From Archaeoglobus neptunius (GTDB lineage Archaea; Halobacteriota; Archaeoglobi; Archaeoglobales; Archaeoglobaceae), in assembly GCF_016757965.1 (NCBI RefSeq), contig NZ_JAEKIW010000001.1:1-64000 (forward strand): a stretch of DNA of 64,000 bases, in the 5' to 3' direction. The notes beneath the pieces were generated by a model. That model searched no databases, was not told where the DNA came from, and saw only the letters and a list, made by a program, of their open reading frames with translations. Shown here in pieces: positions 9,309 through 18,149 of the stretch (its first letter is position 1; each line of letters starts with the position of its first letter). The position numbers and the translations under genes were made by a program.

Positions 9309-9920
9309 ATGAGTTATCTGGTTCTAAGCTGGAATTACGCTGACAAACTCTGCAGAAGAATCGCTTTTGATATCTTTGAGGATGGATTTTGTCCTGACTC
9401 GGTAGTTGCTCTGGCGAGAGGCGGAGTTTTTGCTGGAAATCTTTTGTGTGATTATCTTGATGTGGACGAGTTTTTCTGCCTCGATATCGATAAAGGTGAT
9501 CGTATTGCTGGGAAAAGGGTTCTGGTGGTTGACGATTTCATAAACACCGGCAGAACCATGAGGAGGGCACTTGAGCTGGTTGAGGCGGAGGAGGTTAAGA
9601 CCGCATCGCTCCTCATGCTCGAGCGATCAGAGTTCATACCCGACTACCTCGGGGACTACATGACTGACTACGCCTGGATTATATTCCCGTGGAATTTTGT
9701 TGATGATATCTCCAGACTCATTCTGGAAATTCTTGAAATGGAAGTGGAGGTCAGCCAGCCGAAACTCAAGAGACTGCTTTCAGAGAGAGGATTGAATCCG
9801 TTCAGTCTTGAAACTGCTATTCCTGGCAGATTTGAGGAAGTATTGAGGGTACTTGAACTGAGGGGACTCGTTGAGAGGAGAGTTGAAGAGGGGAGAATTT
9901 ACTGGAGGATACTGAAATGA
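9309..9920 (+). CDS. Phosphoribosyltransferase with C-terminal helix-turn-helix-like region
   Basis: Residues 1-125 form a type I phosphoribosyltransferase fold, with the PRPP-binding motif VLVVDDFINTGRT. The last 70 residues look like a small winged-helix or other helical domain (LKRLLSERGL ... LRGLVERRVEEGRIYW). Such PRTases salvage purine bases, although the acceptor base is unclear here. ATG 9309 is chosen because GGTGA lies five bases before it; an in-frame ATG at 9297 is possible. It overlaps the nucleoside phosphorylase gene by four bases, so the two probably act in one purine salvage unit. Confidence 0.8.
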   Translation: MSYLVLSWNYADKLCRRIAFDIFEDGFCPDSVVALARGGVFAGNLLCDYLDVDEFFCLDIDKGDRIAGKRVLVVDDFINTGRTMRRALELVEAEEVKTASLLMLERSEFIPDYLGDYMTDYAWIIFPWNFVDDISRLILEILEMEVEVSQPKLKRLLSERGLNPFSLETAIPGRFEEVLRVLELRGLVERRVEEGRIYWRILK

Positions 9921-10648
9921 TAGGGATCGTCGGTGGTACCCACATTCTTGAAATTGAGGTACTGTCCGATGTAAAGGAGGTACAGATTGAAACCCCCTAT
10001 GGCCGTGCTGAAGTAGATATCGGCAGGATTGACGGAATCGATGTTGCTATCATACAGAGGCACGGAAAGAGGAAAGATAAACCTCCACACAGAATCAACC
10101 ACGCAGCAAATTTCTTTGCTCTGAAAACTCTTGGTGTGAGGTACACGATAGGTATGGGCTCTGTGGGATGTCTGAGGGAAGAGTACGAATTGCCCTCTCT
10201 GATAATTCCGGACGACTATATAGATTTTTTCAGCGGAATAACCGTTTTTAACGACTCACTTGTGCATGTAACACCAGGATTTGACGAATATCTCAGAGGG
10301 GTTTTGCTGGATACGGCAAAAGATATTTCGAGCTTTCCTGTAATAGAGAAAGGGGTGTATTTCCAGACAAAAGGGCCGAGACTCGAGACCCGTGCAGAGA
10401 TTGCAATGATAAAGAACTTTGCAGACTGCGTCGGAATGACTGCAGGGAGTGAGGCGACTGTGGCTAGAGAGCTGGGGATGAGCTATGCGGTAATCTGTAC
10501 GATGGACAACTATGCTCACGGGATTAAAAATGAGGTTGTAGATTACAGAGAAATCGTGATGAGGGCCAGAGAGAACGCTGAAGAATGTTTGAAAATCGTA
10601 AGTGAGGCGGTGAAAAGAATCTGGCATGAAAAATTCCTAAAGACATAA
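9917..10648 (+). CDS. S-methyl-5'-thioinosine / 6-oxopurine nucleoside phosphorylase
   Basis: The 243-residue protein belongs to the MTAP/PNP trimeric phosphorylase family, which splits (methylthio)nucleosides with phosphate. The phosphate-site start GIVGGTH, RHG (residues 49-51), GPRLETRAE and a C-terminal base-binding stretch MDNYAHG are visible. The base-binding loop differs from the Asp-x-Asp of adenosine-type MTAP, which suggests a 6-oxopurine substrate such as methylthioinosine; this is inference. The ATGA overlap with the upstream PRTase supports translational coupling in methylthio-purine salvage. Confidence 0.85.
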   Translation: MIGIVGGTHILEIEVLSDVKEVQIETPYGRAEVDIGRIDGIDVAIIQRHGKRKDKPPHRINHAANFFALKTLGVRYTIGMGSVGCLREEYELPSLIIPDDYIDFFSGITVFNDSLVHVTPGFDEYLRGVLLDTAKDISSFPVIEKGVYFQTKGPRLETRAEIAMIKNFADCVGMTAGSEATVARELGMSYAVICTMDNYAHGIKNEVVDYREIVMRARENAEECLKIVSEAVKRIWHEKFLKT

Positions 10649-10651
10649 GCC

Positions 10652-10659
10652 TTATATAG
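10652..10659 (+). promoter_or_regulatory. TATA box for the HTH regulator gene
   Basis: TTATATAG is centred about 27 bases before ATG 10682. That is the usual archaeal distance between TATA box and transcription start, so the mRNA is probably leaderless. Confidence 0.6.
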
Positions 10660-10681
10660 TAATACAACTACACTAATAAAA

Positions 10682-11626
10682 ATGCATGCTGCACTGATAG
10701 AGTCGGTGGTCAAGATACTGATAAAGGCTGATTTTAATGTTGCTGACTTAGCTGAGACTAAGCCTCGCTGCTTTGACGTTGTGGCGAGGAAAGACAACAC
10801 AGTTTTGATTATCAAGGTTCTGTACAATGTCGATTCCCTCAAGCCCGAGGCTGCCGATGAAATGAAGAAGCTGGCAAAGATTCTCGAGGCAAGCCCCCTG
10901 GTTGTGGGAGAAAGGTTCAAATTTGATTTTCTTGAAAGGGGGGTTGTGTACACCCGTTATAGCTTGCCTGTCATCAACCTTGCAACATTTTACGATTTCA
11001 TTCTTGAGGGCATTCCGCCGTACATATTCTCTGCCCCAGGAGGTTATTATGTAAAGCTGGACAGTGAGAAAATAAGGGAGGCGAGAGAGAAGCTTGGAAT
11101 AAGTATTGGAGAGATGGCAAAACTTCTCGGTGTTTCGAGGAGAACTATCAAGAAATATGAGGAGGGAACTGATACCTCTCTGTCAATAGCAGCTAAAATT
11201 GAGGAGGTTCTTGGTACATTTGCAATAAAGCAGATAGATCTTCTGAATTTTACCAAGGTAAATTTTGAGGAGGAATGTGAGGCCGAATTTGAGGGTCGGG
11301 AGGGAGAAATTCTCGATCAGCTCAGGGTAATCGGACTATCAGTTTACCCGGTCAGGCAGGCTCCTTTCGATGCCGTGTCAAGGGTTGAAAAGTTGGATCA
11401 GGAACAGATTCTAACAGGGGTCAGACAGGTGAGGGAAATAGAAAAAAGAGCGAGACTCCTTGGAAGAATTTCAGAGGCTCTTGAGACAAAGGCTGCGTAT
11501 ATCACCGATAAAGACTGCAAGAAAAAGGTTGATTCGGTTGTTTTTGTGCTTAAAGAGGAGCTTTACTCTGTCAGCACTCCGAAAGATTTTATTTCCCTTT
11601 TGAAGGAAAAAAGCTCTGAAAACTGA
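10682..11626 (+). CDS. Archaeal HTH-type transcriptional regulator with nuclease-like N-terminus
   Basis: This 314-residue protein matches a conserved archaeal family of putative HTH regulators. Residues 1-110 resemble a restriction-endonuclease-like fold (CFDVVARKDNTVLIIKVL), here probably non-catalytic. An XRE/Cro-type HTH follows at about 127-180 (IGEMAKLLGVSRRTIKKYEEG), and the C-terminal half is family-specific. Targets are not known. It has its own TATA box and lies 11 bases before the flavin reductase gene, so the two may be cotranscribed. Confidence 0.8.
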   Translation: MHAALIESVVKILIKADFNVADLAETKPRCFDVVARKDNTVLIIKVLYNVDSLKPEAADEMKKLAKILEASPLVVGERFKFDFLERGVVYTRYSLPVINLATFYDFILEGIPPYIFSAPGGYYVKLDSEKIREAREKLGISIGEMAKLLGVSRRTIKKYEEGTDTSLSIAAKIEEVLGTFAIKQIDLLNFTKVNFEEECEAEFEGREGEILDQLRVIGLSVYPVRQAPFDAVSRVEKLDQEQILTGVRQVREIEKRARLLGRISEALETKAAYITDKDCKKKVDSVVFVLKEELYSVSTPKDFISLLKEKSSEN

Positions 11627-11637
11627 GGTGATGGTAT

Positions 11638-12150
11638 ATGCTGGAGTATCTGTATCCGTTAAGAACCTATCTGATAGTTTCGGGAGTTGAGAGGCCCAAC
11701 GTGATGACAGCGGACTGGGTTGTACCTCTCTCGTTCACACCTCCTATGCTTGGGGTTGCCATTGGCCATACAAGGTACACCCACGGACTAATCAAGGAGT
11801 GCGGGGAGTTTGTTGTTGCCGTTCCGACAATCGAGTTGCTCAGGGAAGTGTGGATCGCAGGCACCATGAGCGGTGGGAAGAGTGATAAGATGGAGAAGCT
11901 TGGATTGACGCTGGTAGAATCGAAAAGCGTGAAGGTGCCGTCTATCAGAGAGTGTCAGGCGAACATCGAATGCAGGGTTGTTAAGGAGGTGGATGTGGGT
12001 GATCACACGCTCTTTGTTGGGGAGATTGTCAGCGTTACTCACGGGGATGCCTTCAGGGACGGGAGGCCTGATATCAGCTATAGGTTTGTCATGCACGCTT
12101 CATTCGGCAAAAACTTCACGACAAATTCGGGCGAAAGATTTTCGCCATAA
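11638..12150 (+). CDS. Flavin reductase-like FMN-binding protein
   Basis: The 170-residue protein has the split-barrel flavin reductase / flavoredoxin fold. Family-typical segments are NVMTADWVVPLSF and PPMLGVAIGHTRYTHGLI near the N-terminus, and ECRVVKEVDVGDHTLFVGEIV in two parts near residues 108-128. Such proteins bind FMN and pass electrons to or from NAD(P)H or ferredoxin partners. A GAGGTGAT site precedes ATG 11638. The physiological partner is unknown. Confidence 0.85.
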   Translation: MLEYLYPLRTYLIVSGVERPNVMTADWVVPLSFTPPMLGVAIGHTRYTHGLIKECGEFVVAVPTIELLREVWIAGTMSGGKSDKMEKLGLTLVESKSVKVPSIRECQANIECRVVKEVDVGDHTLFVGEIVSVTHGDAFRDGRPDISYRFVMHASFGKNFTTNSGERFSP

Positions 12151-12163
12151 AAATTTTTGAAAA

Positions 12164-12820
12164 TCACTCCTTTCTGGAGAGGTATATCAGGGCAACATAG
12201 GAACCGGCGAATAGGGAGACCAGGAAGAAGGTTGCTATTCTGTAAATGCTGCTCTGTCTGTTGAGTTCCATGATTCTCTCCTCCTGCTGAGCCAGTTCAT
12301 CCTTTTTTTTCTCCAGTTCTTGACTGGTTTTGTTCAGGTTTAGCTTGATTTTTTTCAGCTCGTTTTTAAGAACTCCATTCTCCAGCTCAAGCATTCTCAT
12401 GTTAATCTCGGCATCTCCAAGCTTGGATTTCAACTCTTTGATTTCCTTCTGGAGGGCATTTGTTTTTAAATTCAGATTTTCAACTTTTTTCTCGAGGGCC
12501 ATGTTTTCCCTTTCTATAGCAGCAGCGTAGCCTGTTATGTTACTGCAGGATAACCCTGAAACTTCTATTTCCACCAGCTCTTTTCCGTCAGCGTAAACTT
12601 TCTTTATTCCCTCCGTGCAGTTTATTCCGATTTTCAGCTCGTGAACTCCTGGTGTTGCCATGAGTGTGCTGTTCAGGTTCTCCACGAAGTACATGCATGC
12701 GTCACTCACATTCAGCATTGCAGGCTCGGTAATGTTAAGATTTACAACATCACCCGGATTTGCCTGCAGGGTGGCCTGCATTGCTGCTAAACTGAGCAGG
12801 ATGAATATTGCCGGATTCAC
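12164..12820 (-). CDS. Secreted/membrane-anchored coiled-coil protein, unknown
   Basis: I do not recognise this 218-residue protein. It has an N-terminal signal peptide (about 1-19), a small beta-rich extracytoplasmic part with cysteines (C42, C68, C95) up to about residue 100, then a long coiled coil (about 100-185; repeats of KELKSKL, NELKKIK, EELEKKKDEL type) and a C-terminal membrane helix (about 190-212) ending in SRKE. The mature protein would stand outside the cell on a stalk. It is the last gene of a four-gene minus-strand cluster; its start overlaps the stop of the previous gene by four bases. Confidence 0.65.
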   Translation of the reverse strand: MNPAIFILLSLAAMQATLQANPGDVVNLNITEPAMLNVSDACMYFVENLNSTLMATPGVHELKIGINCTEGIKKVYADGKELVEIEVSGLSCSNITGYAAAIERENMALEKKVENLNLKTNALQKEIKELKSKLGDAEINMRMLELENGVLKNELKKIKLNLNKTSQELEKKKDELAQQEERIMELNRQSSIYRIATFFLVSLFAGSYVALIYLSRKE

Positions 12821-13326
12821 ACCAATCCCTCCATAACCATATTTATTTCGTTAACTATTCTGTCCATCTCTTTCCTTGAGATGTCTCTGGCAATTTTGGC
12901 GTGAAGGATGACATCTGGATTTGCCTGGGCAACAAAGATTCTTCTGTCTTCTCCCGCCAGCACAATTTTGTTTGAGTTGAGCAGTCCTCTGGCAACCTTC
13001 AGTAGTTCAGGTGCAATTGCCGCATCCTCCTCAGCCGTTGAGCTGTTGGAAACTATCGGCAGCCCATCAGGGGTGAGAATTGTAATCTCGCCCAGAATGT
13101 ATTTATCGCTCAAATAGTCTACGAACTCGCTCAAATCCGAAGGCGGAGTCAACACCTGTGTTTCTGACACCTGTTTTTCAATTGTCGTGGAAATTGAAGA
13201 AATTTTTGCCCTTCTGACCTCCTCTTCTTTTTCTTTCTCTTCTCTTAGAGCTGCGGATATGAACTTCCACGTAATACCAAACCCCAGAACTCCACCAACC
13301 ACTGTGGCGAGTATCTCGTACATCAT
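12817..13326 (-). CDS. Membrane-anchored roadblock/LC7-like protein
   Basis: This 169-residue protein has an N-terminal membrane helix (about 5-27), a charged linker, and a C-terminal domain (about 65-169). That domain resembles roadblock/LC7 proteins: ITILTPDGLPIVSNS as the first strand pair, a helix, then KIVLAGEDRRIFVAQ and a final helix. Such domains usually form dimers that hold small GTPases or assemble signalling platforms. The assignment rests on pattern, not on a search. Neighbours are two other small proteins of possibly similar fold and a surface coiled-coil protein. Confidence 0.6.
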   Translation of the reverse strand: MMYEILATVVGGVLGFGITWKFISAALREEKEKEEEVRRAKISSISTTIEKQVSETQVLTPPSDLSEFVDYLSDKYILGEITILTPDGLPIVSNSSTAEEDAAIAPELLKVARGLLNSNKIVLAGEDRRIFVAQANPDVILHAKIARDISRKEMDRIVNEINMVMEGLV

Positions 13327-13327
13327 A

Positions 13328-13660
13328 TCACCTTAAAAACTTTGCAATACCGTTAAGGTCAGCTTTTTCAAGTTCTTCTGCAAACTTGAATGCGTCTTCA
13401 ATTGTGCTGAGATTGATCTTCTTTGATTCTCTGGCTATCTTTTTTATAAAAATCTTGGCTGCTCCGAGATTTCCTCTGCTCACCTCAACAATAGCTGCAA
13501 CATTGTTTTTCTCAAAGTACAGGGCATTGCTGTTTAGCAGAATTACGGCATTCCTGATACCCAGTTTATCAAGCTCACTGAGAATTTCTCTGAATTTATC
13601 CGCACCCTCTCCATGTTTTCTGAATTCATCACCGATTTTCAGGAGATAAGATTTTATCAT
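13328..13660 (-). CDS. Small cytosolic protein in the roadblock-like cluster
   Basis: The 110-residue protein has no signal or membrane segment. A helical N-terminus precedes a strand pattern RNAVILLNSNALYFEKNN followed by AAIVEVSRGNLGAAK and two helices. This alternation resembles a minimal roadblock or profilin-like fold, but I cannot assign a family. Its start overlaps the 3' end of the upstream gene by 32 bases, and the next gene begins one base after it, so translation is probably coupled. Confidence 0.55.
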   Translation of the reverse strand: MIKSYLLKIGDEFRKHGEGADKFREILSELDKLGIRNAVILLNSNALYFEKNNVAAIVEVSRGNLGAAKIFIKKIARESKKINLSTIEDAFKFAEELEKADLNGIAKFLR

Positions 13661-13934
13661 AGATGTTCACCTCTACATCTCTGATTATCTCCATAATGTT
13701 TTCCTTTTTTGTTGGGAAGCAGATAAACTCAGATCCGTTTCTCAAAATCACGACTTTGGTATCGTCGTATGTGAATACTCCCATCCTGAACTTTTCGGGG
13801 AGAATGGAGGTAATATTGCAAAACTTCTCCATCAGTTCTACCTCTTCGTCACTTAGCAGGTAGACGTCAGCTATTTTTCCGTCTTTGATAATACATGCAC
13901 CGTGACCTGTGGCGGAGTAAATTTTTTTCAACAT
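13629..13934 (-). CDS. Small protein, first gene of the roadblock-like cluster
   Basis: The 101-residue protein begins MLKKIYSATGHGACIIKDGK and has alternating strands (VYLLSDEEVELM, MGVFTYDDTKVVILRNGS, EFICFPTKKE), which could again be a small roadblock-like fold. No known family was recognised. A minus-strand TATA-like box (956-967 of the 13-kb block) sits about 28 bases upstream of ATG 13934, so it heads the operon 13934-12164. Function unknown; the context suggests a soluble partner of the membrane-anchored roadblock-like protein. Confidence 0.55.
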   Translation of the reverse strand: MLKKIYSATGHGACIIKDGKIADVYLLSDEEVELMEKFCNITSILPEKFRMGVFTYDDTKVVILRNGSEFICFPTKKENIMEIIRDVEVNIYDKILSPENR

Positions 13935-13955
13935 TACCGAAAAATATGCCTTTAG

Positions 13956-13967
13956 TTATTTATTAAA
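13956..13967 (-). promoter_or_regulatory. TATA-like box of the roadblock-like operon
   Basis: Read on the minus strand the stretch is TTTAATAAATAA, centred about 28 bases before ATG 13934, which fits a leaderless transcript for the four-gene operon. Confidence 0.5.
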
Positions 13968-13990
13968 TTTTCCTCATTCTCATGTGAGTA

Positions 13991-16246
13991 TCATGTTCTC
14001 GACCTGTGGTTGTTTAGGATGGAGGAGAGTCTTGCATCCAGTCCTTCAGTGAGCATAAGAAAAGCCGGAACGACGGTTAGGGCAGCAAACAGACTGAACA
14101 GTATTGCGATAAGTGCGATGAAACCAAAATTCTGGATGATGGGGAATGATGAGAACATCAGTGAGCCAAAACCTCCAGCCATGGTTAAAGCGGAGGTTGT
14201 TATAGCCTTTCCTGTCCTCTCTATTGTCCTCCTTACCGCATCTACCGGTGAAAACTTCTCCCTCTCCTCAAAGTATCTTTCGAGGACATGGATCGAGAAA
14301 TCTATGCCGAGACCGAGCGTGATGGAGTTCAGAGCGATTGACATCATGGTCTGCTTCGTCCCGGTGATGAACATAACTGTGTTCAGCACGCCTATCACCG
14401 AGGTAATGGCTATCAGCGGAACTATTGCCTTTCTTAAAGACCTGTAAACGAAAAGCAGTAGCAGAATTATCAGGATATAGGCAGTGGCTGTCATAGTCGT
14501 CTGTCCGGAAGTCATCAACCTGCCCATTTCTCCGTAGATCACCGGCCCCCCGGTCACGTAGAATCCACCGTGCCATCCAAAATACTCGACATCCTTTTTA
14601 AGGGCGTTATAGAGAGAAATGTACTCCTCCTGAGTGTCTGCATTGGAATAAAAGTGAACAGCCACAAGGTTTCCGCTTATGTACCGGCTTACTTCCGATT
14701 CAGGAAGAGAGTTGAGGATGTGCGTAAGCTCTGCATCGCTTTCAGGCAGCCCACTCAATCCATAGGCTTTTCTGACATCTGAAATGAGCTTGGTAATCGA
14801 GCTGTAATCGTAAACAAGCTCTTCCTTCGAGACGATGTATCTGGACAACTTGTCTATTCTGTTCAGAGTATCGGCGTTTATTTCATCGGTCACGAAAACG
14901 ATTGTATACGTTGACTGCCCACCCACTATTCTTTCAATCTCGTTGAATCTCTGAATTGCCGGCAGATCCTGTGGCACATACTTGTTATAGTTGGTTTCGA
15001 GTCCGATTTGGGGAGCGGAGTACGCACCGAATAGGACTATCAGGAAGGCGGCGATAAGAATCCCCGTCGGGCGGGATGCAGTCAGTGTTGAGATCGCAGA
15101 GAGTGAGCGTTCAAGAAGCCCGACCCTTTCAGGACTTTCTCTTATCTCGACCTTTCCACGTGAGTTCCAGTGATCTATAAGCTTCAACACGGCAGGAAGG
15201 AAAGTCAGGGTGAGCAGATAGGCGAAGATGAGTCCGAGGGATGCAATTATCCCGAACTGCGCCATTGATGGGATACCGGGAGCCAGCATTGACATGAAGC
15301 CGATAACAGTTGTAACAAGGGCCATGATAATTGCCAGCCCGGTTCTGGTTACAGAAATTACGATGGAATCGTCAACGTTTCTCCCTTCTTTTCTCTCCTC
15401 CTCGTATCTGTTCTGCAACTGTGCCCCATACTCGATTGCGAGGCCTATGAGCATTGGCAAAGCTCCGTTGGTATGCTCGGAGAGTGGAATGCCAAGCAGA
15501 GGCATTATTCCGTAAACAATCTGCACCGAAAGTACCGAGATTAACAGGGGCATAAAGGCTGTGTATTTTTTCCTCACCGCTCCGCTGAAGGTGACGAACA
15601 ATATGGCGATCATCAGGACTATCGAGATCACCATTGTTATGCCAAAACTCCTTCCGATCTCCTTCTCAATCTGGTAGTTAAGAGCGGGTCTCCCGGTAAG
15701 CTCCAGTGTAAGTCCTGTTGGTGGATTGCTGAAGTCTATTGCCTTTTCAACCTCAACTGCAACCTCTTCCTGCTTGTTTTTGTCAGCAGTACCAAGCTGT
15801 ATAATCATCATTGCAAGAGTTGGTTTTGGAACCAGATCGGAGGCATAACGATCTGTCAGCTCACTTATCACGGACTCATCCGAAGGCAGATAGCCGTAAA
15901 TTTCAGAAACTATTGAAGCTGGAGACACGACACTGCTAACTCCATCTATTTTCTCGATTCTGTGCTGTAGATCGAGCAGGTATCGGTATGTTTCGAGAGT
16001 TACAACTTCATCTCCTTTGATTAGTACAAAAAGCTGATCCGCTCCAACTCCGAAATCCTTCTGGTAGAGCTGGTACTGTTTGTAGATGACATTATCCTTG
16101 CTGAACATTGATTCCGTGCCAGAGGTCAGGGTGACATTTTGGGCCGAGATGGCGGAGAGTATGATGATTATGGAAATAACTGATACCACGAATCCCGGTC
16201 TTCTGGCAACGAATCTGGCTATTTTGTCAAGTGTTTCGGCGAACAT
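13991..16246 (-). CDS. RND superfamily exporter (MMPL/HAE3-like)
   Basis: The 751-residue protein is built as two similar halves, each with one membrane helix, an external domain and a bundle of five helices, as in archaeal HAE3/MMPL-type RND transporters. The conserved segment after TM4 reads GLGIDFSIHVLERYFEER in the second half (about residue 630); the first half has the variant GLAIEYGAQLQNRYEEER. RND proteins of this type move lipids or other hydrophobic molecules with proton energy. The upstream CARDB protein ends one base before it, and the pair probably works together. The substrate is unknown. Confidence 0.88.
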   Translation of the reverse strand: MFAETLDKIARFVARRPGFVVSVISIIIILSAISAQNVTLTSGTESMFSKDNVIYKQYQLYQKDFGVGADQLFVLIKGDEVVTLETYRYLLDLQHRIEKIDGVSSVVSPASIVSEIYGYLPSDESVISELTDRYASDLVPKPTLAMMIIQLGTADKNKQEEVAVEVEKAIDFSNPPTGLTLELTGRPALNYQIEKEIGRSFGITMVISIVLMIAILFVTFSGAVRKKYTAFMPLLISVLSVQIVYGIMPLLGIPLSEHTNGALPMLIGLAIEYGAQLQNRYEEERKEGRNVDDSIVISVTRTGLAIIMALVTTVIGFMSMLAPGIPSMAQFGIIASLGLIFAYLLTLTFLPAVLKLIDHWNSRGKVEIRESPERVGLLERSLSAISTLTASRPTGILIAAFLIVLFGAYSAPQIGLETNYNKYVPQDLPAIQRFNEIERIVGGQSTYTIVFVTDEINADTLNRIDKLSRYIVSKEELVYDYSSITKLISDVRKAYGLSGLPESDAELTHILNSLPESEVSRYISGNLVAVHFYSNADTQEEYISLYNALKKDVEYFGWHGGFYVTGGPVIYGEMGRLMTSGQTTMTATAYILIILLLLFVYRSLRKAIVPLIAITSVIGVLNTVMFITGTKQTMMSIALNSITLGLGIDFSIHVLERYFEEREKFSPVDAVRRTIERTGKAITTSALTMAGGFGSLMFSSFPIIQNFGFIALIAILFSLFAALTVVPAFLMLTEGLDARLSSILNNHRSRT

Positions 16247-18085
16247 TTACCTTTTCCTCAGATATACGATCACCGATACAACCACTATCAGCACGACAAT
16301 TCCGTAAAGCACGTAAGGCGGTCTGGCAGGGGTGACTTCGATTATTGCCTTTGTTGGTTCGCTGAAAGCCCATTCACCCTCCGGATCTTTGTATTTAACT
16401 TCGAGGTTGAGGGCGTAAACCTTTGGCGTTGCATCGCTGTCTACAGAGATTTTGAAACTGGCATTGGCGGATTCTCCGGGCTTCAGATTTCCGAGATAAG
16501 CCGTGTCATCCGATGAGGAGAAAGGATCGACAATGGTCAGTCTGGCTGTTGCATCCTTGACCTCAAACTGCCCCGCATTCCTGACAGTAAATGTGATTAT
16601 CTTGCTTTCTCCCGCAGCTATCCTGGGTTTCCCGATTACCTTGAATTCCATTTTTGGATTTACCTTAACCCCTATTCTTATCGGGTCAAGCTCTATGTAC
16701 TCGTCCATGGACTTGAAAACAACAGTGATGTCCGCCGGGTATGTGACGGGATTGGCTTCACTGGAAGCTTTGAGTTTGAACACAGCAGTAAAGTCCTCTC
16801 CTGCCTTCACATCCCCAACGTAATATTCCGAGCTTAGAACAGAAAGCGGTGGCTGGGCGGTAATTTTTACACTCACGTCCTTAAGGTCCGTGTTGCTGGT
16901 GAGGATTACGGTCACATCTCCTCTGGCGTTTACGTAGACTCTGCTTTCGACGTTTTTAACCTTGATTTCGGGAGCATCCTTAACCTTTATGCCAAAGGTT
17001 GTGCTGTCACTCTCCGTCAGCTTTCCGTAGTCATCGAGATATACAGCCTTTATGTGGAGCGGATACACTCCCCCCTCTTTCATGTTAATCTTTAGATAGA
17101 ACGTTGCCTCGGCAGTTTCGCCGGGTTTGAGGTCTCCGATATAGTAGGTGGCAAGCCCTCCTTTTGCTGATGCCGTCCCACCGGGTAATGTAGCCATACC
17201 GGGCATTCCTGTCAGCCCCATGCCACCTGCTTCCGGCATGACTGGCAGATTTTGCATCCCAATCACCCCTGCCGCACCCTGAGGTTCCGCACTTGCTGCA
17301 AAACTCAACCCACTTGCCTCAATGCCGGAAGGGGTGTCGAGAACAAGATAGGCGCTCCTGGCGGTCTTATCTCCAACGTTTTTCACTGTTACAGTAATCT
17401 TGCCCTTGCTTTCTCCGTAGAGGTTATATGATTTCACCTCCACAACCTGAAGAGTAACGGGCTTTTGCTCAACATGGATCGTTAAGGGGATTGTATCAGT
17501 CTTTCTGGTATACGTCAGCTCGTAGTACTGTGTCTGGTACTGGTAGACGTAAACTATGGTTCCGTTGCCGGTCGGCGTTCCGCTGTTGAGCTCTATATTT
17601 TCCTGCTCCGGGACAGTTGTAATGGGGAACGGTACAAGTGAGTCAAGACGATCGATTATGTAATACTCAACCTTCAGATTGAGTTTGTAGTCTCCCGGAC
17701 TGACAGCATCACCAATTTCGATCACGAAGTTCAGTGTTTGTGGTTGCATGGGCGGGAGAGCTGGCAGATTCTGTTCAGGTGTTTTGACCGTTATCCCCTC
17801 ACACCCCTCCAGTGCAATATCAACATCGTAGGCTGTAAAAAGCATGTTCTCCCGTCCGGAGAAGAACTTTGCTTCACCACTGTTTGCATATTCAATTTTT
17901 TCGTTTTTTGCATCGTTGAAGATCACAACTGTAAGGAGGTTCTCAGCTCCCCTCTGGAAATAGTTGCTGCCGTATTTTGACCCGTAATAAGAAACCTTTA
18001 TTTCGGGTTTTTTTTCGTAATCAAGTGCTGACGCAACTCCGGAAAGCAGAATCAGTATCGTCAGGACAAGCAATACCCTCCTCAT
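16247..18085 (-). CDS. COG1361-type surface protein with CARDB-like domains
   Basis: The 612-residue protein has a signal peptide (MRRVLLVLTILILLSGVASA), several immunoglobulin-like CARDB/NEW3-type repeats (about 210-580; repeated phrases such as LGNLKPGESANASFKI and IGDLKPGETAEATFYLKI), and a C-terminal membrane helix ending in YLRKR. It should display beta domains on the outside of the membrane. ATG 18085 is chosen because AGGTGAT precedes it by six bases; the frame opens eight codons earlier. It is followed directly by the RND exporter gene, which it probably serves as an extracytoplasmic partner. Confidence 0.8.
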   Translation of the reverse strand: MRRVLLVLTILILLSGVASALDYEKKPEIKVSYYGSKYGSNYFQRGAENLLTVVIFNDAKNEKIEYANSGEAKFFSGRENMLFTAYDVDIALEGCEGITVKTPEQNLPALPPMQPQTLNFVIEIGDAVSPGDYKLNLKVEYYIIDRLDSLVPFPITTVPEQENIELNSGTPTGNGTIVYVYQYQTQYYELTYTRKTDTIPLTIHVEQKPVTLQVVEVKSYNLYGESKGKITVTVKNVGDKTARSAYLVLDTPSGIEASGLSFAASAEPQGAAGVIGMQNLPVMPEAGGMGLTGMPGMATLPGGTASAKGGLATYYIGDLKPGETAEATFYLKINMKEGGVYPLHIKAVYLDDYGKLTESDSTTFGIKVKDAPEIKVKNVESRVYVNARGDVTVILTSNTDLKDVSVKITAQPPLSVLSSEYYVGDVKAGEDFTAVFKLKASSEANPVTYPADITVVFKSMDEYIELDPIRIGVKVNPKMEFKVIGKPRIAAGESKIITFTVRNAGQFEVKDATARLTIVDPFSSSDDTAYLGNLKPGESANASFKISVDSDATPKVYALNLEVKYKDPEGEWAFSEPTKAIIEVTPARPPYVLYGIVVLIVVVSVIVYLRKR

Positions 18086-18123
18086 CTCAATCACCTGTCG
18101 TAGTAGCAATGACGAAACGATTA

Positions 18124-18149
18124 TTTATACCTTACGATAACTTATATCG
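18124..18149 (+). promoter_or_regulatory. Divergent promoter and possible TrmB-family operator
   Basis: TTTATACC (18124-18131) is a TATA-like box 22 bases before ATG 18150. Between it and the start lies an inverted repeat CGATA (18135-18139) and TATCG (18145-18149) with a five-base spacer. The repeat abuts the start codon and would cover the transcription start, as expected for autoregulation. It also lies only about 50 bases from the start of the CARDB/RND operon. Confidence 0.4.
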
